Source of the DNA: Zelopaecilomyces penicillatus | Lineage: Eukaryota; Ascomycota; Sordariomycetes; Hypocreales; Pseudodiploosporaceae | Direction: 5' to 3' | DNA: 64,000 bases | Assembly: GCA_005765155.1 (NCBI GenBank) | Contig: VCCP01000008.1 | Coordinates: 372,001-436,000 of the forward strand | Part shown: one piece after another, positions 1 to 13,300 of the stretch | How positions within the stretch are numbered: the stretch's first letter is position 1 | How the letters are laid out: each line of letters opens with the position of its first letter | Notes under the pieces: model-generated | The model's database searches: none | What the model was told of the DNA's origin: nothing | What the model saw: the letters and a program-made list of their open reading frames with translations, nothing else | Made by a program: the position numbers and the translations under genes

Positions 1-149
1 TTATTCAATGACTGACCACGAGCGTGAATTAAAGCCAAGCATATCAGAGCTTCGGGGAGCTCTGGTGAGATAGAAATACTGAGACCCTGCTCACCTGGGT
101 TATACTTGACCTTTGCCCTCACGTTCTTTACCACCATCTTCATCTGCAT
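1..149 (-). CDS. Partial unknown ORF running off the left edge
   Basis: Reading leftward from an ATG at 149-147, the minus strand stays open for 49 codons to the window edge, with no stop. The product begins MQMKMVVKNVRAK and continues with PGEQGLSISISPELPEAL. An in-frame TGA lies upstream of this ATG, so it is the first available Met. I do not recognise a family. It could be the first exon of a gene lying left of the window, or a chance open frame, since 49 codons is not rare by chance. No splice donor had to be assumed. Confidence 0.25.
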   Translation of the reverse strand, partial: MQMKMVVKNVRAKVKYNPGEQGLSISISPELPEALICLALIHARGQSLN

Positions 150-639
150 TTTTATTATTGGGGCTGCTCATAGCTTCGTTGCACCTGCGTCGAATTATTA
201 AGCTTTGTTTTGTTGCATTGGTTTAATTCTTACAATCTTCGGTACTTGAACAAACGGCATGAAAAGCGGTTACAATGTGAGGAAGAACTATTATGACAGA
301 AAAACTACATGTCGAAGCATAACGAACCCCCCGCATACACGAGAAAACAATCCAATTTATTTCTTGGCTACATTTGCAAAAGAAAATCACCGCCAGTGTA
401 TCTTCTTCATATGCAAATGCAAGTCGCCGTGCTTCTGGCCAACAACTCAAGTATAGCACGCTAGATGGAGGCACTGGATGGCGCAAGTAATTTCTCTTTA
501 TCTAGTTTAAATCACTGTGCTATGTCGGAGAGAGCTCGATTTACTCACGACAAGAAATTTATTGTCTATAAGGACGTATTACTAGTTTCCTTTGGGATGT
601 TTGCCTCAAATCGGGATATTTCTGCGGCCCATCAATCGG
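150..639. other. Intergenic, no gene seen
   Basis: This is the 3' flank of the PKS gene. Short open frames on both strands (223-486 and 259-456) have no recognisable motif and overlap each other, so I see no gene, RNA or repeat here. Confidence 0.5.
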
Positions 640-3600
640 TCATCCTTCGTTTTCGCATGGTCCCAAGTCCCCATCGCTTTTTTTCTTGTGTTTAACAAAC
701 CTGCTCATGAAAGCAATTCGCGACGATAGCGTATTAATCGAGTTGCTTCCCACAAGTTCCAGTATCGGGATATCTGCACCACCATCCTTTGCCAACCAAG
801 CACGGAATTCCACGGCTACGAGTGAGTCAACACCATACGATGCCAGAGTCTTTCCACAATCAATATCATCTGTCGGCATGGCTATCATGTTGGATAGCTT
901 ATGTCGAATACCAGCGACAATAATATCTGTTGCAGCATCCATGCTCTCAGCGGAAGCGAGTTTGGCTGATGTCAGTTGGCCTTGGCTGGCATTTACACCA
1001 TTGCTGGAGCCATCAATCTTCTGTGATGGATCCATAACGCGAAGCTGGGCCCACAACGGACTCATCATGTAAGCCGGGATTTCTTTGCCAACATTTTGAA
1101 GACTTGTGACAGTATGTAGCCCAACGACTGATTGATGAAGACTCCCACAAGTACCAATTGCCATGTTTTGGGGATTGACATAATATTCCATTATGTCCAA
1201 CAGGTCTTTCTCATTGATGTCAACCATGGCCAAGGATAGCATAGACGTCAACTGTAGCTTTTCAGCCCAGTTCTCGGCCACATAGCCAACTGAGGCAACA
1301 CTGCCAAGATCAATCGTGGTTGCCCTCAGACCCTGCTTAGTTCGATAACGTGCCAGCTCGTCCTGGTAGGTATTGCCTGCGGCATAGTTACCTTGACCGC
1401 GATTCCCAACTATGCCACTGGCAGACGAAAGCATAATGAAGAAGTCTAGTTCTTTTGGCAACAAGTTGTGAAGATTCCAGGAACCATTGACCTTTGGCCG
1501 AATAGCTGCTGTATAATCATCAAACCCCATTTTCCCGAGAGTCACATCCTGTCAATTCAAGATTAGTTCCCCCAATTTCCCTCAATTACTCCGTAAAATG
1601 GAATGGGAATAGCCTACCTTCAACTGCATTGCGGCTTGAACACAACCCTTGATGGGCGGCATTGTTTTGCAGCCATCCAGAACTTGCTGGACTTTAAATT
1701 CGTCGGCGACATCGCAAGCTGCGACCACTACTATGCAGCATTTGCTTTCTAATTCTTCAACGAGTTCTCTCGCTGCGGCACTCTTGGTACCCGAGCGCGA
1801 AAAGAAAATGAGGTTTCTAGCTCCTCGATCGACCATCCACCTTGCGATGGACCGTCCAACACCTCCAAGACCACCAGCGAGCACGTAAGTGGCATTCTGG
1901 TCAAAATGGTAGGGGGCTGGCGGAGGCAATTGAACCTAACGAGAGTTAGTGAATGCAAATAAACATGGCTATTTCTTACGTAGTTCCACTCTGTCATGGC
2001 AGACTTACTGGCACAATATCGTTCTTGTGAGGAACTAGGACAATTTTTCCCATGGCTTTACCAGTCTGCAGTTGGCGGAATGCAATGTTGACATCGGCAA
2101 AGCTGTAGCTCGTGAGTGGCATTGGAACATTGAGATCACCCGTTTCCACAAGCTCAAGGGCTTTTTGCATCAGTCGACCCACGCGAGCAGAGTCCAAGGC
2201 GCCCAATATTGTCAGGTCAACGCTGGAGAAGGTTACACTGCGCTTGAATGGCAGCATGTGAAGCCGCCCGTTTTCTGCAATGTCCTTCTTTCCCAGCTCT
2301 ACAAAGTGCCCCAGCGGCGCAATGCAATCCCATGAACGTCGGAGGGCCTCTCCACTAAGTGAATTCAGAATCACGTCAACCCCACGGCCAGAGGTGGCCT
2401 GCAAGATGCCCGCCGCGAAATCGGTAGTCCGACTGGAGAATATACGATTCTCATTCACGCCATATTGATCAATGAGAAGCCTTTTCTTTTCTGGCGTCGA
2501 TACGGTTGCATAAACGGTTGCCCCAATCAAGTTGGCTAGTTGAATGGCGACTTGCCCTGTCCCTCCCGCACCAGCATGAATCAGAATCGATTGGCCTTTG
2601 GATAGCCGTGCCAAGTCTTGAATACTGTAAAGGACTGTTACGAAATTGACTGGTATGCAAGCTGCTCTCTCAAACGAAATGCTGTCAGGGATTTTGATGA
2701 CGACATCCTCCGTGGTTCGGCACAGTGTTTGCATGCACCCGGTCTCGTTTGTACCAGCAACAATCATGACGCGATCTCCAACGCTCACATTGTTCACTTC
2801 AGAGCCAATAGCTTTCACAGTCCCTGATCCCTCATTTCCGTAGCAGTCATGGAATATTTCGCCCATACTAATCATGATATCTCGAAAGTTGAGACCTGCC
2901 GCCATGATCTCAACCTCTACTTCATTGCTTCTCAGAGGTTGCGCTGCGAGCGGGTCGTTCACGAATTGAAGACTGTCAATATTGCCTGGCAGTGCTGCAT
3001 GCAGTTTAAGAGATCGTAAAGGCTCTTGTCCATATGCCTGCATCACTGGCTTGGGATCATTGTTCTGTAGCCTGGATAGGAAAGAATTGACAGATTTGTT
3101 TTCGTACAGACGATTTGAATAGACAATTCCGTCTCGCAACTCATATTCGGCATTTGGCGGTTGGGAATCAGTACAGAATTGGTTACGGTAGATCTGCAAA
3201 ATGGCGGTATTATATGCGGACCATTCGGACATCTGGTTATTGGTATCGATATCAAGTGTAACAATGTTCAAACCAGGGCTGTCACGCTCCCATCTCGTTG
3301 TTCGAAGCAGACCCTTGCACATTGCAAATGTCGGGGTTTCAATACCCTTTGTCACCCAGAAAATACGTTTGCAAGAGTTCAACAGGTGAATAACATTTGC
3401 AAAACCGTGCTCCGATAAGTTCAAGAGGAAAGAGCTCTCGCTATCCACCATGACAATACAGGATGAGCTGTGTAGGTCAAGGCTGTTCAGCTGACTGAAA
3501 TGAACTGCTTCGCAATTTGGATGGCCAAATGCATCTTTCAGTGCTACCGCAAATAGAGAAGTGGTGCCCTGGACACTGTCAGTAGATGTGTCAACAACAT

Positions 3601-6600
3601 ACACACGTCGTGCCTCCAGAGCCATCTTGTCAATGTCTTTGTTAGCCGTAGAAATGATGATGCTTGAGATATGTGAAGTTTTGTCATTGGTGTCTTTAAG
3701 AGTGACGTTTGTTCCACTAAAGCCACTCGCACGCAACAATGTGTCCCAGCTCAGCTCATCCAGCAACGGACCAGATTGCCGAAATGGCTCAACACCAAGC
3801 CACCAGCCTGGCAGGAGTCCAAACGAGAGAGTTGAAAACATTGCCTGCATTTGAACGACCTCATGCATAATCAACTTCCCGCCAGGGACTAAGAGGGAAT
3901 GCAAGCGACCCAGTGTACTCTCTAATTCGGCAGTGGCGTGGATGACGTTTCCTGCGACGATGATGTCGTATTGGTTTTCTTCAAAACCCTGTGCAAATAT
4001 ATCTTTATCAATATTGCACATCTTGAAGTGCATAATTCCGCTCCATCGATTGAATTTCTCAGCTGCCTTTTCAAAGAACCCAGCTGAAACATCAGTAAAT
4101 GTGTACTCGGCAATCTTCCATTCTTGGCTTCTGTCCGTTGGACAAAGCGCTTCTAGAATGGGCAAAGTAGTTCCACCAGTTCCGGCTCCAACTTCAAGAA
4201 CCCTAAGCCCCCCTCCTCTATGAGATAAGAGTTCGAGATAATTTCCGAAAAGAGTTGGAATTTGGCCAAGTTGGAATACCTCACGGTATACATTATTCAT
4301 CAGACCATCCTCGCCAAACATTATCTCAAGAGGATCTACTTCTGTTCTTAGAATTTTGGGAAGCTGTGACCCTAGCAAAACACACAGGCGGCCATTGGCG
4401 CTCGAAGCCATAACGCTTTGCAGAAATTCCTCTTTAAAGGCTGGGTTAGACACACATTGTGCGAGTTTAGCTTGGTCAAGCCTCATAATCTTATCTGAAG
4501 ATATGGCTTCATACTGTGCTTGCAGCCAAGTGAAATATTTCCGATGGTGAGGAAAGTGAGGCAACATATCATGACTTGACACCGTAGTCGATGCTAACTC
4601 CTTAACCGCTTCTGTGATGAAGATGGCGCTTGCTAATTGTAGATTACAGAAGAAATTTGTAACAGAATCTTCTTTATTACAAGACGCACCATCAAAAAAT
4701 GATGTATCAATATAATCAACATCGGGTTTCCACTTGACAGTGTAGCACAATTCTGGAAAAGCTTGGGCTGAGCTAACGTCCAAATGCGTCAGTTCGACGT
4801 CTTTGAATTGGACACTGACGGAAGAGTTATCGCCATCCCAAGCCGTAACGTTGGTTCTGAAATCATTATGAGACGTTCGTTCAACCTGAGAGTGACATTT
4901 GAACTGATGTCCTGGCATGCTGTTGATATTTGCAGAAACCCACACCTCGCGGAATAAAGTTGGTAGGAGGGGCTGATCCATCACATCGGATCCCTTCAAG
5001 TCGATGACAGCGGCATAGAACAAGTGCATCATGCAATCCAAAGTCGCTGGATGTACAACGTGAGGGTAGAAGTAGTTCTCTGGCATTGTGCTCGCAACAT
5101 CCGGGGTTGTTACAAGTCCGGTTGCGATGCCGCGCCTCTCGTTCAGAGGCCCCAGGTTGATGCCGGATAGTCTCCGGAAGAGAGGGCCAAATGAAACTCC
5201 CATTTCAGGGGCCTTATCATATAACTTAGAGGCATCAATTGGTCGTTGGCATTTGCTGAAATTATCTTGTGAAGTTGCATACTCAACATGCCAGTTTCTG
5301 GGATCCTGATCTCCATTTTTGAGCAGATCGCGATTTGTTTCGTATTCCATAGAAATCTCGCCATGACAATGCAATCTCCACTCATGCTGCGAATCATCAT
5401 ATGAGTAGACATTGAATTCGTTCCACAATTTAGAAACTGCCATACTGGATTCCGATAATGGTCTCATGGAAAACATTGTTTCGATGCCATCTTGCGTATC
5501 AGGGATGATCAGAGCAGCTTGAATGCTTACATCCCTAAGTCTAAATCCTATGAGATTTGAATTGGGGTCGGACATTTGCTTTGCAGCTTCTACAGCCATG
5601 ACGAGATACCCTACTCCAGGATAAATGATATTTTCGGTTACCTGTAAACAATCAGTCTCAACGTCCCACCAGAATTGTAATAAAATAACAGGGACTTTAT
5701 ACCTTGTGGTCCGCCAACCACGGATTTTCAGAGACTCGGAAGATGTTTCTCCATTTTGGTTCTCTTGGGTTCCAGTCCGTTGCTGGTGCTCCAATCAAAT
5801 CAAGTCGAGGATGGGACCGAAATCGATAATTTCTTCCAAAACGACTCTCTTTCCAATACTCTTTCTCATGGTTGAAACTATAAGAGGGAAGCGTGGGAAG
5901 AAACTGCCCCGAATTCCCTGATAGTTGTGAATTCAATACCCCCATATCAATCTTGTATCCCCTTTTCCAGAGTCCACTCATAGCCTCGAGTAGAGGTTCA
6001 CAGTTAGATTGGTTTCGTAACATGACTCCAGAGTATTGTACTTTATGTACGTTTGCTTCTTCCAATGAGTCTCTAACTGCACTTCTCAGGGCTGTATGGG
6101 GTCCAATCTCCACAAGCTCGGTTATGGCTTTTGTGGAATGAGAGCACATAGCTTGAAGTGCATCTTTAAATCGCACAGGAGAAAGCAGGTTTTTGGTCCA
6201 ATAAGCAGCCGTCTCAAGTAATGCATAATCATCATCGAGTAATTTTCCTGTGACGGAGGAAAACATGGCAACATGAGAGTCAAGGGCCAGAGTATCCTCA
6301 GTTCGAACATCACCCATGAGACTAGTGTAGGCGTCAGAAACCTCCTCCATGAGCGGAGAGTGGTATGCATTGAAAACATCCAACTTCCGGGCAAAAATGT
6401 TCTCTTTTGCCAGTAACTCCTGCAAAGAGTTGATGACTTTCTCATCTCCTGAGATTGTTAGGTTGGTAGGTGCATTATAACAGGCAACAGTCAAAATGCC
6501 ATCCTCTTGAAGGACATTTTTAAGGTATGGCTTCAGGCTCTCTTCTGAGAGGCCAACTGCCATCATGGACCCCTTGCGATTGCTCTGCTGTTCGGAAACA

Positions 6601-9105
6601 AGTCCTCGATAATATGAAATCTTCCAGGCGGCGGTTCTTCCGAGCTTACCGCAGGCATAGGCGGCCGCAATCTCTCCGGAAGAGTGCCCAATAACACTCT
6701 GTGGTATAACACCCCAGCTCACAAGCAAATCCACAAAGGCGATCTGTAGAGCAGTGCATAGAGGTTGTGAGAGGGATGGCCGGTTCGTATCAAGAGAATG
6801 CTCGCCCACAATGGTGTCTAAATCCTCAAGTTAGTCTAAAATGCCTATTATATTCCAGTCATTTGTTGCGTACCTAGTAAGTTCCATGGGCTTTTCAGCA
6901 CCGTTGACATATATTTTGTTGCCGCTTCGAGGCTCCTCCGAAAATTTGAAAAGGTGATTAGGGATCGGGCCATCCCGAACCATTGAGCACCCTGGCCTGT
7001 GAAGATGAATCCAATGCTAGACTCATATTTACAGACCCGGGCCGCTTTTAGAGTTTGGAGGTTTTGGATAAGTTCTGGCACTGAGCTAGCTGTGCATGTT
7101 GCACGCCAGTTGAATAAAGAGCGCCGGCATGCTAGTGTATGTGCAAGGTCGTTGAGGAACGAACTTTCTGCTGCAGAATTGCTGAAACGAGTATCCTTGA
7201 AGCCGAGACTTTTGGTGTATCTTCCTGCAAGTCGTTGTATTCCGGCTTCATCGAATGATGAAAATACGAAGACCCAAGTCATTGGATATTTATTGCTGCT
7301 TGTGTTCAATACTGAGCCGTTGCAACCAGACTGGTCATTGGAAGGGGTCGTTTCGGCATCAACATGATCTTTGGTATGAGCCACACCGTTTAAAATGTCA
7401 GAACAGTGATTTAGACTGTTTGCTTTGACCTCTTGCTCCAGGGGTAACTCATACGGATCCTCAGCTTTTTTGTAGGTTTCAACAATCTTGTCTTGTGCTT
7501 CAAACGCTTCCACAAGCAGACAAACTTCAGCCAACGTTGGTACAGTGGTGACAGTCTGATGAATACCGTGAAGTCCTCGGCTAGCCAAGTAGTGATATGC
7601 ATCACATAGTACGACATGGGCATTTGTGCCGCCGAAGCCAAATGAGTTGACCGATGCCATGCGTTGGCCGGGGCGAGGCCAGGGAATTGATCGAGTCGGG
7701 AATGCAATATTCCATTCTTTGTGATGGATCTTTGGATTGATCTTGGCGAAGTTAAGATTTGGTGGAATGATTGCATTTTCTAAAACCAAAACTGTTTTAA
7801 TTAAGCCAAGAATACCAGCAGCACCCTCTGTGTGTCCAAGTGAAGTTTTAGAAGCACCGATATAGAGAGGATGGTCCAAGGAAGGCCGGTCTCTAAATGC
7901 AGATGCAATGGCTTCTACCTCTATCGGATCTCCTACTGGGGTACCTGTACCATGGGCTTCAACAAAAGATGTGCTTGATATGTCAAGGCCGCCTTTGGCA
8001 TATGTTTCTTTAATCAGTTGTTCTTGAGCCTTCATGGACGGGGCGAAAATGCCAGCAGTCTTGCCATCTTGGTTGGACCCAGTTGATCGAATGATAGCCC
8101 GAACAGTGTCGCCATCTTTGATTGCATCGGATAATCGTTTGAGAATAATTGTTCCAACACCCTCACCACGGGAATACCCGTTGGCTCTCTCATCAAATGT
8201 ATAGCAAACGCCGTCAGGGGAGAGTGCGCCAAGCTTACACAAGTCATGTACGAGAACTGGATGACTGATGACATTGACACCACCCACAACGGACTGGAGT
8301 ATAACTTATGAGCAAGATGTCAACAAAATTTATTGTAGTTGCTCACCATATCTGAATCCCCAAGCCTCAAGTTCTGACAGGCCATATGCACAGCCACCAG
8401 GCTACTCGAGCAAGCCGTATCCAACGTCACACTGCTTCCCTTGAAGTCAAAGAACCAGCTAATTCGATTAGCCAGGATGGAGTTGTATACTCCAGTTCCT
8501 TTGTACTTGACCAATGCTTCAAGGTCGGAGTTCAACGTGGTTTTGTAGTCGTCCCCGAATGATCCAACAAACACAGACGTGTTGGACGACATTACCTGGT
8601 CCAAAGGTAACCCAGCTGAAAACAGCATCAGCTTACTTAGTCTTTAGCATCACCAACTCAGAGGGTCCCTCAAGTTCAAATTTACCATTCTCAAGGGCTT
8701 CATACACATTTTCAAGGAGTAGCCTCTGTTGTGGGTCCATGCAAAGAACCTCATTTTTGGTGAAGTTGAAAAATCCGGCATCGAAACGATCCGCGCTCTC
8801 AGCCAAAAAGTGGCCTCCTTTGGTGTAGAACTGAGATGAAGTAATTTGTTAGCGCTTCTTGTAGTTGCCATACATACCAACTGGTAACAGAATGGCCAAA
8901 CGATCGATGCATGTCTTACCGTACCACCTCGCTCACGGTTAGGATGATAATGAGCACTTGTGTTAAATTTGTCGGCTGGATATGGCTTCATTGCCGAGCG
9001 ACCTTGAACAAGAATGCGCCATAAGCTCTCCGTATCAATTGCCTCGTCTGCATAGCGACAACCGATACCAATCACAGCAATTGGCTCAAAATTTATATTA
9101 GTCAT
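640..9105 (-). CDS. Highly reducing type I polyketide synthase (KS-AT-DH-MT-ER-KR-ACP)
   Basis: Eight exons join in frame (9105-8920, 8830-8686, 8615-8347, 8293-6874, 6817-5703, 5641-2009, 1935-1618, 1548-640), giving about 2,664 aa, a usual HR-PKS length. The start is the ATG at 9105, just before the KS opening IAVIGIGCRY. Seen in order: KS with DTACSSS (Cys about 179), EAHGTGT and KTSLGHTEG; AT with GQGAQ and GHSSGE (Ser about 719, malonyl type); DH from His about 1044; C-methyltransferase with LEVGAGTGG (about 1528); ER with HAGAGGTG (about 2068); KR with GGLGGVG and NYAAGNTY; and ACP with GVDSL (Ser about 2604). No thioesterase, reductase or carnitine-acyltransferase release domain follows, so chain release must occur in trans. 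It should build a reduced, possibly alpha-methylated acyl chain from malonyl-CoA in the cytosol. One oddity is that the DH motif HxxxGxxxxP has Glu where Gly is usual. It lies on the same strand as the downstream aldo-keto reductase and next to the NRPS, which suggests a hybrid lipopeptide pathway. Confidence 0.93.
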
Positions 9106-10775
9106 TGTGACTTTTAGTGTCAATCCAGTGGTCTGTTGCCTGGTCTTGGAATCTTAAATTCAAGAACAAACGTGTGGTTTGTGGTGGCAACAGAGTGCGC
9201 AAAGTATGGTTTGAAAGAATGAGAAAATAAATACAACAGAAGTATACCCTCTTATGAAAGGAAAAATATGCGAAAAACTTGTCAAGAAATTATATGCACC
9301 TGTACTCGATACAAAAATACCCTCGTTGGACATCAAAGTTGCCAGCCGATTCTGCATATGTTTTCACCACACCGCCAATGAAGCCCAACGATGATCCCGT
9401 AGATGCAAGTTTCAACCCTGAGTCACCTGGTTCAACCCACCCAGGTTAATTGCCACTGACATGAAGAGCGTATGAGCGGCTGACATGGTGCATGAGAACA
9501 TGACAACCTGGAAGTGAGCATTGTAGGGGTTAGACGTCTATCATTTCTTCAATTTGATAACCTATCTTCTATTTATATCGGATACAGTATTTTTCCCCTG
9601 CTCAGGAGTGACAGACCGCTAATCTGAGTGAACCATAAACACATTACTTTGAGGGGGCTGATAGTGGGATGACCCGAGGGTGGATTATGGTTTTGCAACA
9701 ACGGCAAGTTAGCGCGCATCCAATCCCTCTCAAACCACGGCATCCTACCGATCCATGCTGACTGCGGGGGCGGGATAGAAATCTTGTAAGTACCAATCTT
9801 TCGAGCGACTTGAATAGAGCTGGCGTTGGTTCATCTTAAATTCGTTTCTAGGAGCAATGTTTCACAAGCGGTAGAACTGGTGTGTCATGATCGAAAACAA
9901 ACGAACATGTTTCAACAGTACCTAGTATACCCATATCTGGTATTCACAGAACGGCCTGTTTCTATGCCGCTGCATGCAATGCGACCAAATACAAACATAC
10001 TTGCAGGAAGCCACATGATGCAAACGCTACTCTGTCTTATTCCTTCCCGTGTGGGAGATGCTTCCAATCAGCGCATTTGAGGCTGATGTCAGACCTATAT
10101 TTGCAGTAAGGGTTTTGAAGGACTCTCGACCTTTTCCTTGAGAAAGATGGAAAGATTCTCACACGTTGCTTACAACTTGCAAGGTGTAAAGAATGAGAGT
10201 GTCGTGACCCCACACAGAAACCATGCAAACTCTTACCCGGGACCAAAGAAATGATTTGTTTCCGCAAAGGGGCTTTGCCGATTTGTTCTTTTGTACCGAT
10301 AAGTATTTTTCAGCTAAGTCTCATTATTATTGTCGACATTCACAATCATGTGCATACAATGTGAGACTCAGTCACTAAAATAGGTGCTTAGAGAACGCTA
10401 AATTGTTTAAGAGAATTTGCTATTGCTTGGCCTAGGTTAGATCCAGTCTTTTTCAATTTAGCCAGAAGACTAGATATTATATCAGTTGCCAATTTGAGCA
10501 TAATCCATAATCGATTGTCTTCGCAAATTTGACCATGTATACTCGTTCATTTCATTTCGCCTAGCCTATTGCCATGGATATTTTACTAGTCGTTCTGTTG
10601 TGCTCCTGCTAGTTGCAAACTATTCCGATTGACTTCACCTTTCTGTGTCCAACGGAGACGGCGAAGCTGGTTTGAAAGTGTGGTGCCAGATGCTGAAATG
10701 TTGTTCCTGCTAGTTGTTACCAACCCGATCCCTGACGATTTTGATTACTTTTGTGTTATGCGAGGTTTGCTTGAG
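9106..10775. other. PKS upstream region, no gene seen
   Basis: About 1.7 kb separates the PKS start from the 3' end of the aldo-keto reductase. It must hold the PKS promoter. Short open frames (9160-9357 minus, 9826-10080 plus, 10037-10267 minus) carry no recognisable motif. A CGG-N7-CCG pair occurs near 9738-9750, which is weak evidence for a zinc-cluster factor site. No repeat or RNA gene was recognised. Confidence 0.4.
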
Positions 10776-12185
10776 CTACGTATGGCCCTGGATGGCTTTG
10801 GGGAGGTATAGATCCTCCAAATAGTGCTCTTCTTCTTCGCTCAGCTCCTTGCCTGTTGCCGCTATGGCCTCATCCATTCGTTCCTCGCTGCTAAAGCCTA
10901 TTATAGGTGCCGTGACCCTTTTGTTCAGCCAAGCTAAGCTCACATGGCTCATTGGCCAACCACGCTTATCAGCGACTTCAGCAATTCGGGAGATGATGTC
11001 GTCCGAGCCGCGTTCGTCTGTTTCATAGAAAGTTCCATTCTTGCTTGTCGCCGCCCGGATTGAGAAAGCCGCTTGATTTGGGTGACGAGCCAGCCTTCCA
11101 TGTGCAAAGGGAGCCCACTATGATTTGATTCAATAAGAAAATGTGTCAAATATGATGAGGAGAGTGCTGAGAGAGATTTGATACTCAAAGGTAGCGACGC
11201 ACGTACCGGCATCAGCCCGACGCCTGTCTCCGTGCAAAACTTGTTCATCTCCCGTTCCTCTTCACGGTAAATCAGATTATAATGGTTTTGCATAGAACAG
11301 AATTTGGTCCACCCATTCTTCTCAGCAACCCACTGCAAGCTCGCAAACTGATACGTCCACATGGAGCTCGCGCCGAGATACCGCACCCTACCTGACTTGA
11401 CAAGATCATGAAGAGCAGACATTGTCTCCTCAGCTGGAACGGTATTGTCGAACCGATGGATTTGAAGCACATCAATATAGTCTGTTTGTAGACGTCTGAG
11501 TGAAGCTTCAACTGCTCTATAAATCGCTGCCCGGGAAAGACCTGAATTCACACATTGTTATTCAAACAAGCAAATAAAATGATGGAAGAGAAAAAATATC
11601 TACACTTACCCCACTGGTTAACGTAATCTTTGCTGTGATCTGCCAGTTCATGGTGCATTATTACGGTGGCGCTCACGTCAAAGTTTTCGGCATCGCAAAC
11701 AGGTCGAAAACATTTGGTCATAATGACAACCTTGTGACGGGGAATCTTGTATTTCTGGAGGGCTTTGCCCATAATTCTTTCGGATTCACCGTTGGAGTAG
11801 GCATTGGCTGTATCCCACTACACACCGTCAGAGCCATGCACAAGTAAAGGAGAAGGGGAGTCCTAGAGGGCGGTCCGGTAAATACCGTGTTGATGCCCCT
11901 ATCATATGAAGACTTCAGCAGATCCAGGGCCTAGCAATGGAAATTCAGGTTAGTGGCTTGTGAAGTAAAGATTGCAATCATCTGGCTTATTAGCCTACCC
12001 ACTTTGTCTTCGTTCAGCACCCATGGGAACCATTTAGAACTTCCTAGATGTATGCCACCAAGAATCGGGCTGGACACGCGTAGTCCACAATTCCCGAGCT
12101 TGCGATATGCAACTTTTGTCCGATTCACCGAATCGCGAAGACAGGCCGGTACAGTGGCTAGCTTTGGAAGTGAGATCTTGACCAT
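10776..12185 (-). CDS. Aldo-keto reductase, fungal secondary-metabolism type
   Basis: Five exons (12185-12003, 11930-11886, 11817-11610, 11541-11207, 11117-10776) join in frame to 370 aa, usual for fungal aldo-keto reductases. The catalytic tetrad of the family is visible: Asp78 and Tyr83 in WDTANAY, Lys111 in MTK and His174 in QIHRFD. The SMQNHYN and PWAPFAHGRLAR stretches match the NADPH-dependent TIM-barrel family. The ending EEEHYLEDLYLP is typical of the family C-terminus. It should be a cytosolic NADPH reductase of an aldehyde or ketone. Its position between the PKS and NRPS genes, on the PKS strand and divergent from the NRPS, suggests a tailoring role, for example reducing a carbonyl of the polyketide or a released intermediate. 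That role is inferred from context only. Family assignment is firm; substrate is unknown. Confidence 0.88.
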
Positions 12186-12533
12186 GGTTATTGTTTAGCC
12201 TCTGATAAGGGGTCAAATTCACTGAAGCATCGGTTTGAATCAACACAGGATCTAGGAGACAAAGAACGGACTCTTCAGGCGATGTTCATCTAATTACTGT
12301 ACTATTTTTCTTCCAAATTAACAATTGAAAACAACTGCTTCAGCTTACTGCATTCTACATGGTAAATGCTGAGTTGAACTATAGAGTGTACATGCCACCA
12401 GGATGTATGGTTTGGCATTAGTCAAATGGTCTCTTCGGACAGAGTTGGGTTGCAAATGCGGTTGCAAAAGTGCAACGAGAAAGCTTAAAGAGCATCATTC
12501 TTGTTACCTACAAGCAGAAACTAGATAATTCTA

Positions 12534-12564
12534 CGCGTTCAGCGCGTTCCAGGCCGGCGCGTTC
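12534..12564. repeat. Three GCGTTC hexamers, the first within an ACGCGT site
   Basis: GCGTTC occurs at 12535-12540, 12544-12549 and 12559-12564, and the first overlaps ACGCGT at 12534-12539. ACGCGT is the known core of Mbp1/MluI-type cell-cycle boxes in yeast. The run lies about 350 bp upstream of the aldo-keto reductase start. Function as a binding cluster is an inference. Confidence 0.35.
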
Positions 12565-13286
12565 ATCCTGTTGGGAAGTCCGAGCACACTGTACGGAACT
12601 CAACACAGACATCTGCAGGGGGGTATCCGTTTAAAAGGATGAAGCTTACCGAAACTGCAGCACGAGAAATAACGTGGGTAGTAAATGCTACCATTTATTC
12701 GTAAGCCCATTCGATCTCTTTGGCTGTTTGAATCACAGAAATCTGGATCCACCATTTGGTGTGTATGGATGGATCATTTCAACGTCATTGAACAGCTCAG
12801 CTGGTTGAACTCTGGCCGCACAGCGAAGTGCCCACTCACCCTCACTGTAGTGTGAAGGCAAATTCCAAGATCATCAAGGATGCTAATTAAGGTTCAGAAC
12901 AGGGTGTTATTAATGAACGAAAGTTTAGACCAGTATTTCATTGCCGAGAAAACCAGTATACTCAGCAAATAGGAGGTACGGAAAACAGTCAGCTTCATAC
13001 AGCCAAGAACATGAGGGAGAGAAAACAAGGCTATTCTCTGATCTTAACACACCCTTTATGCATAACAGGCTTTTTTTAATCCACACATGCAAGGTAATGC
13101 ACTCGGATTGCCGAATGGGTTAATATGCATCGGACAGGCTCGAAACCGGCCTGAACGGCATAGAGGTACCGGGGCCCCTGTGTGACAGCCTCGCATCTGC
13201 ACACTCACCTACGTAGTATACCGCTGATGTAGGTTTCTCAATGACATGCAGTTGAGGAAGATATCTACAAGGCTGAAAGTTTGGGG

Positions 13287-13300
13287 GCGGTTGCAACCGC
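13287..13300. promoter_or_regulatory. Palindromic CGG-N6-CCG site, candidate Zn2Cys6 regulator site
   Basis: The 14 bases GCGGTTGCAACCGC form a perfect palindrome with CGG at 13288-13290 and CCG at 13297-13299. Inverted CGG half-sites with fixed spacing are the known binding form for fungal Zn2Cys6 binuclear-cluster regulators. The site lies in the divergent region, about 1 kb from both the NRPS and aldo-keto reductase starts. No regulator gene is visible in the window. Confidence 0.45.
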
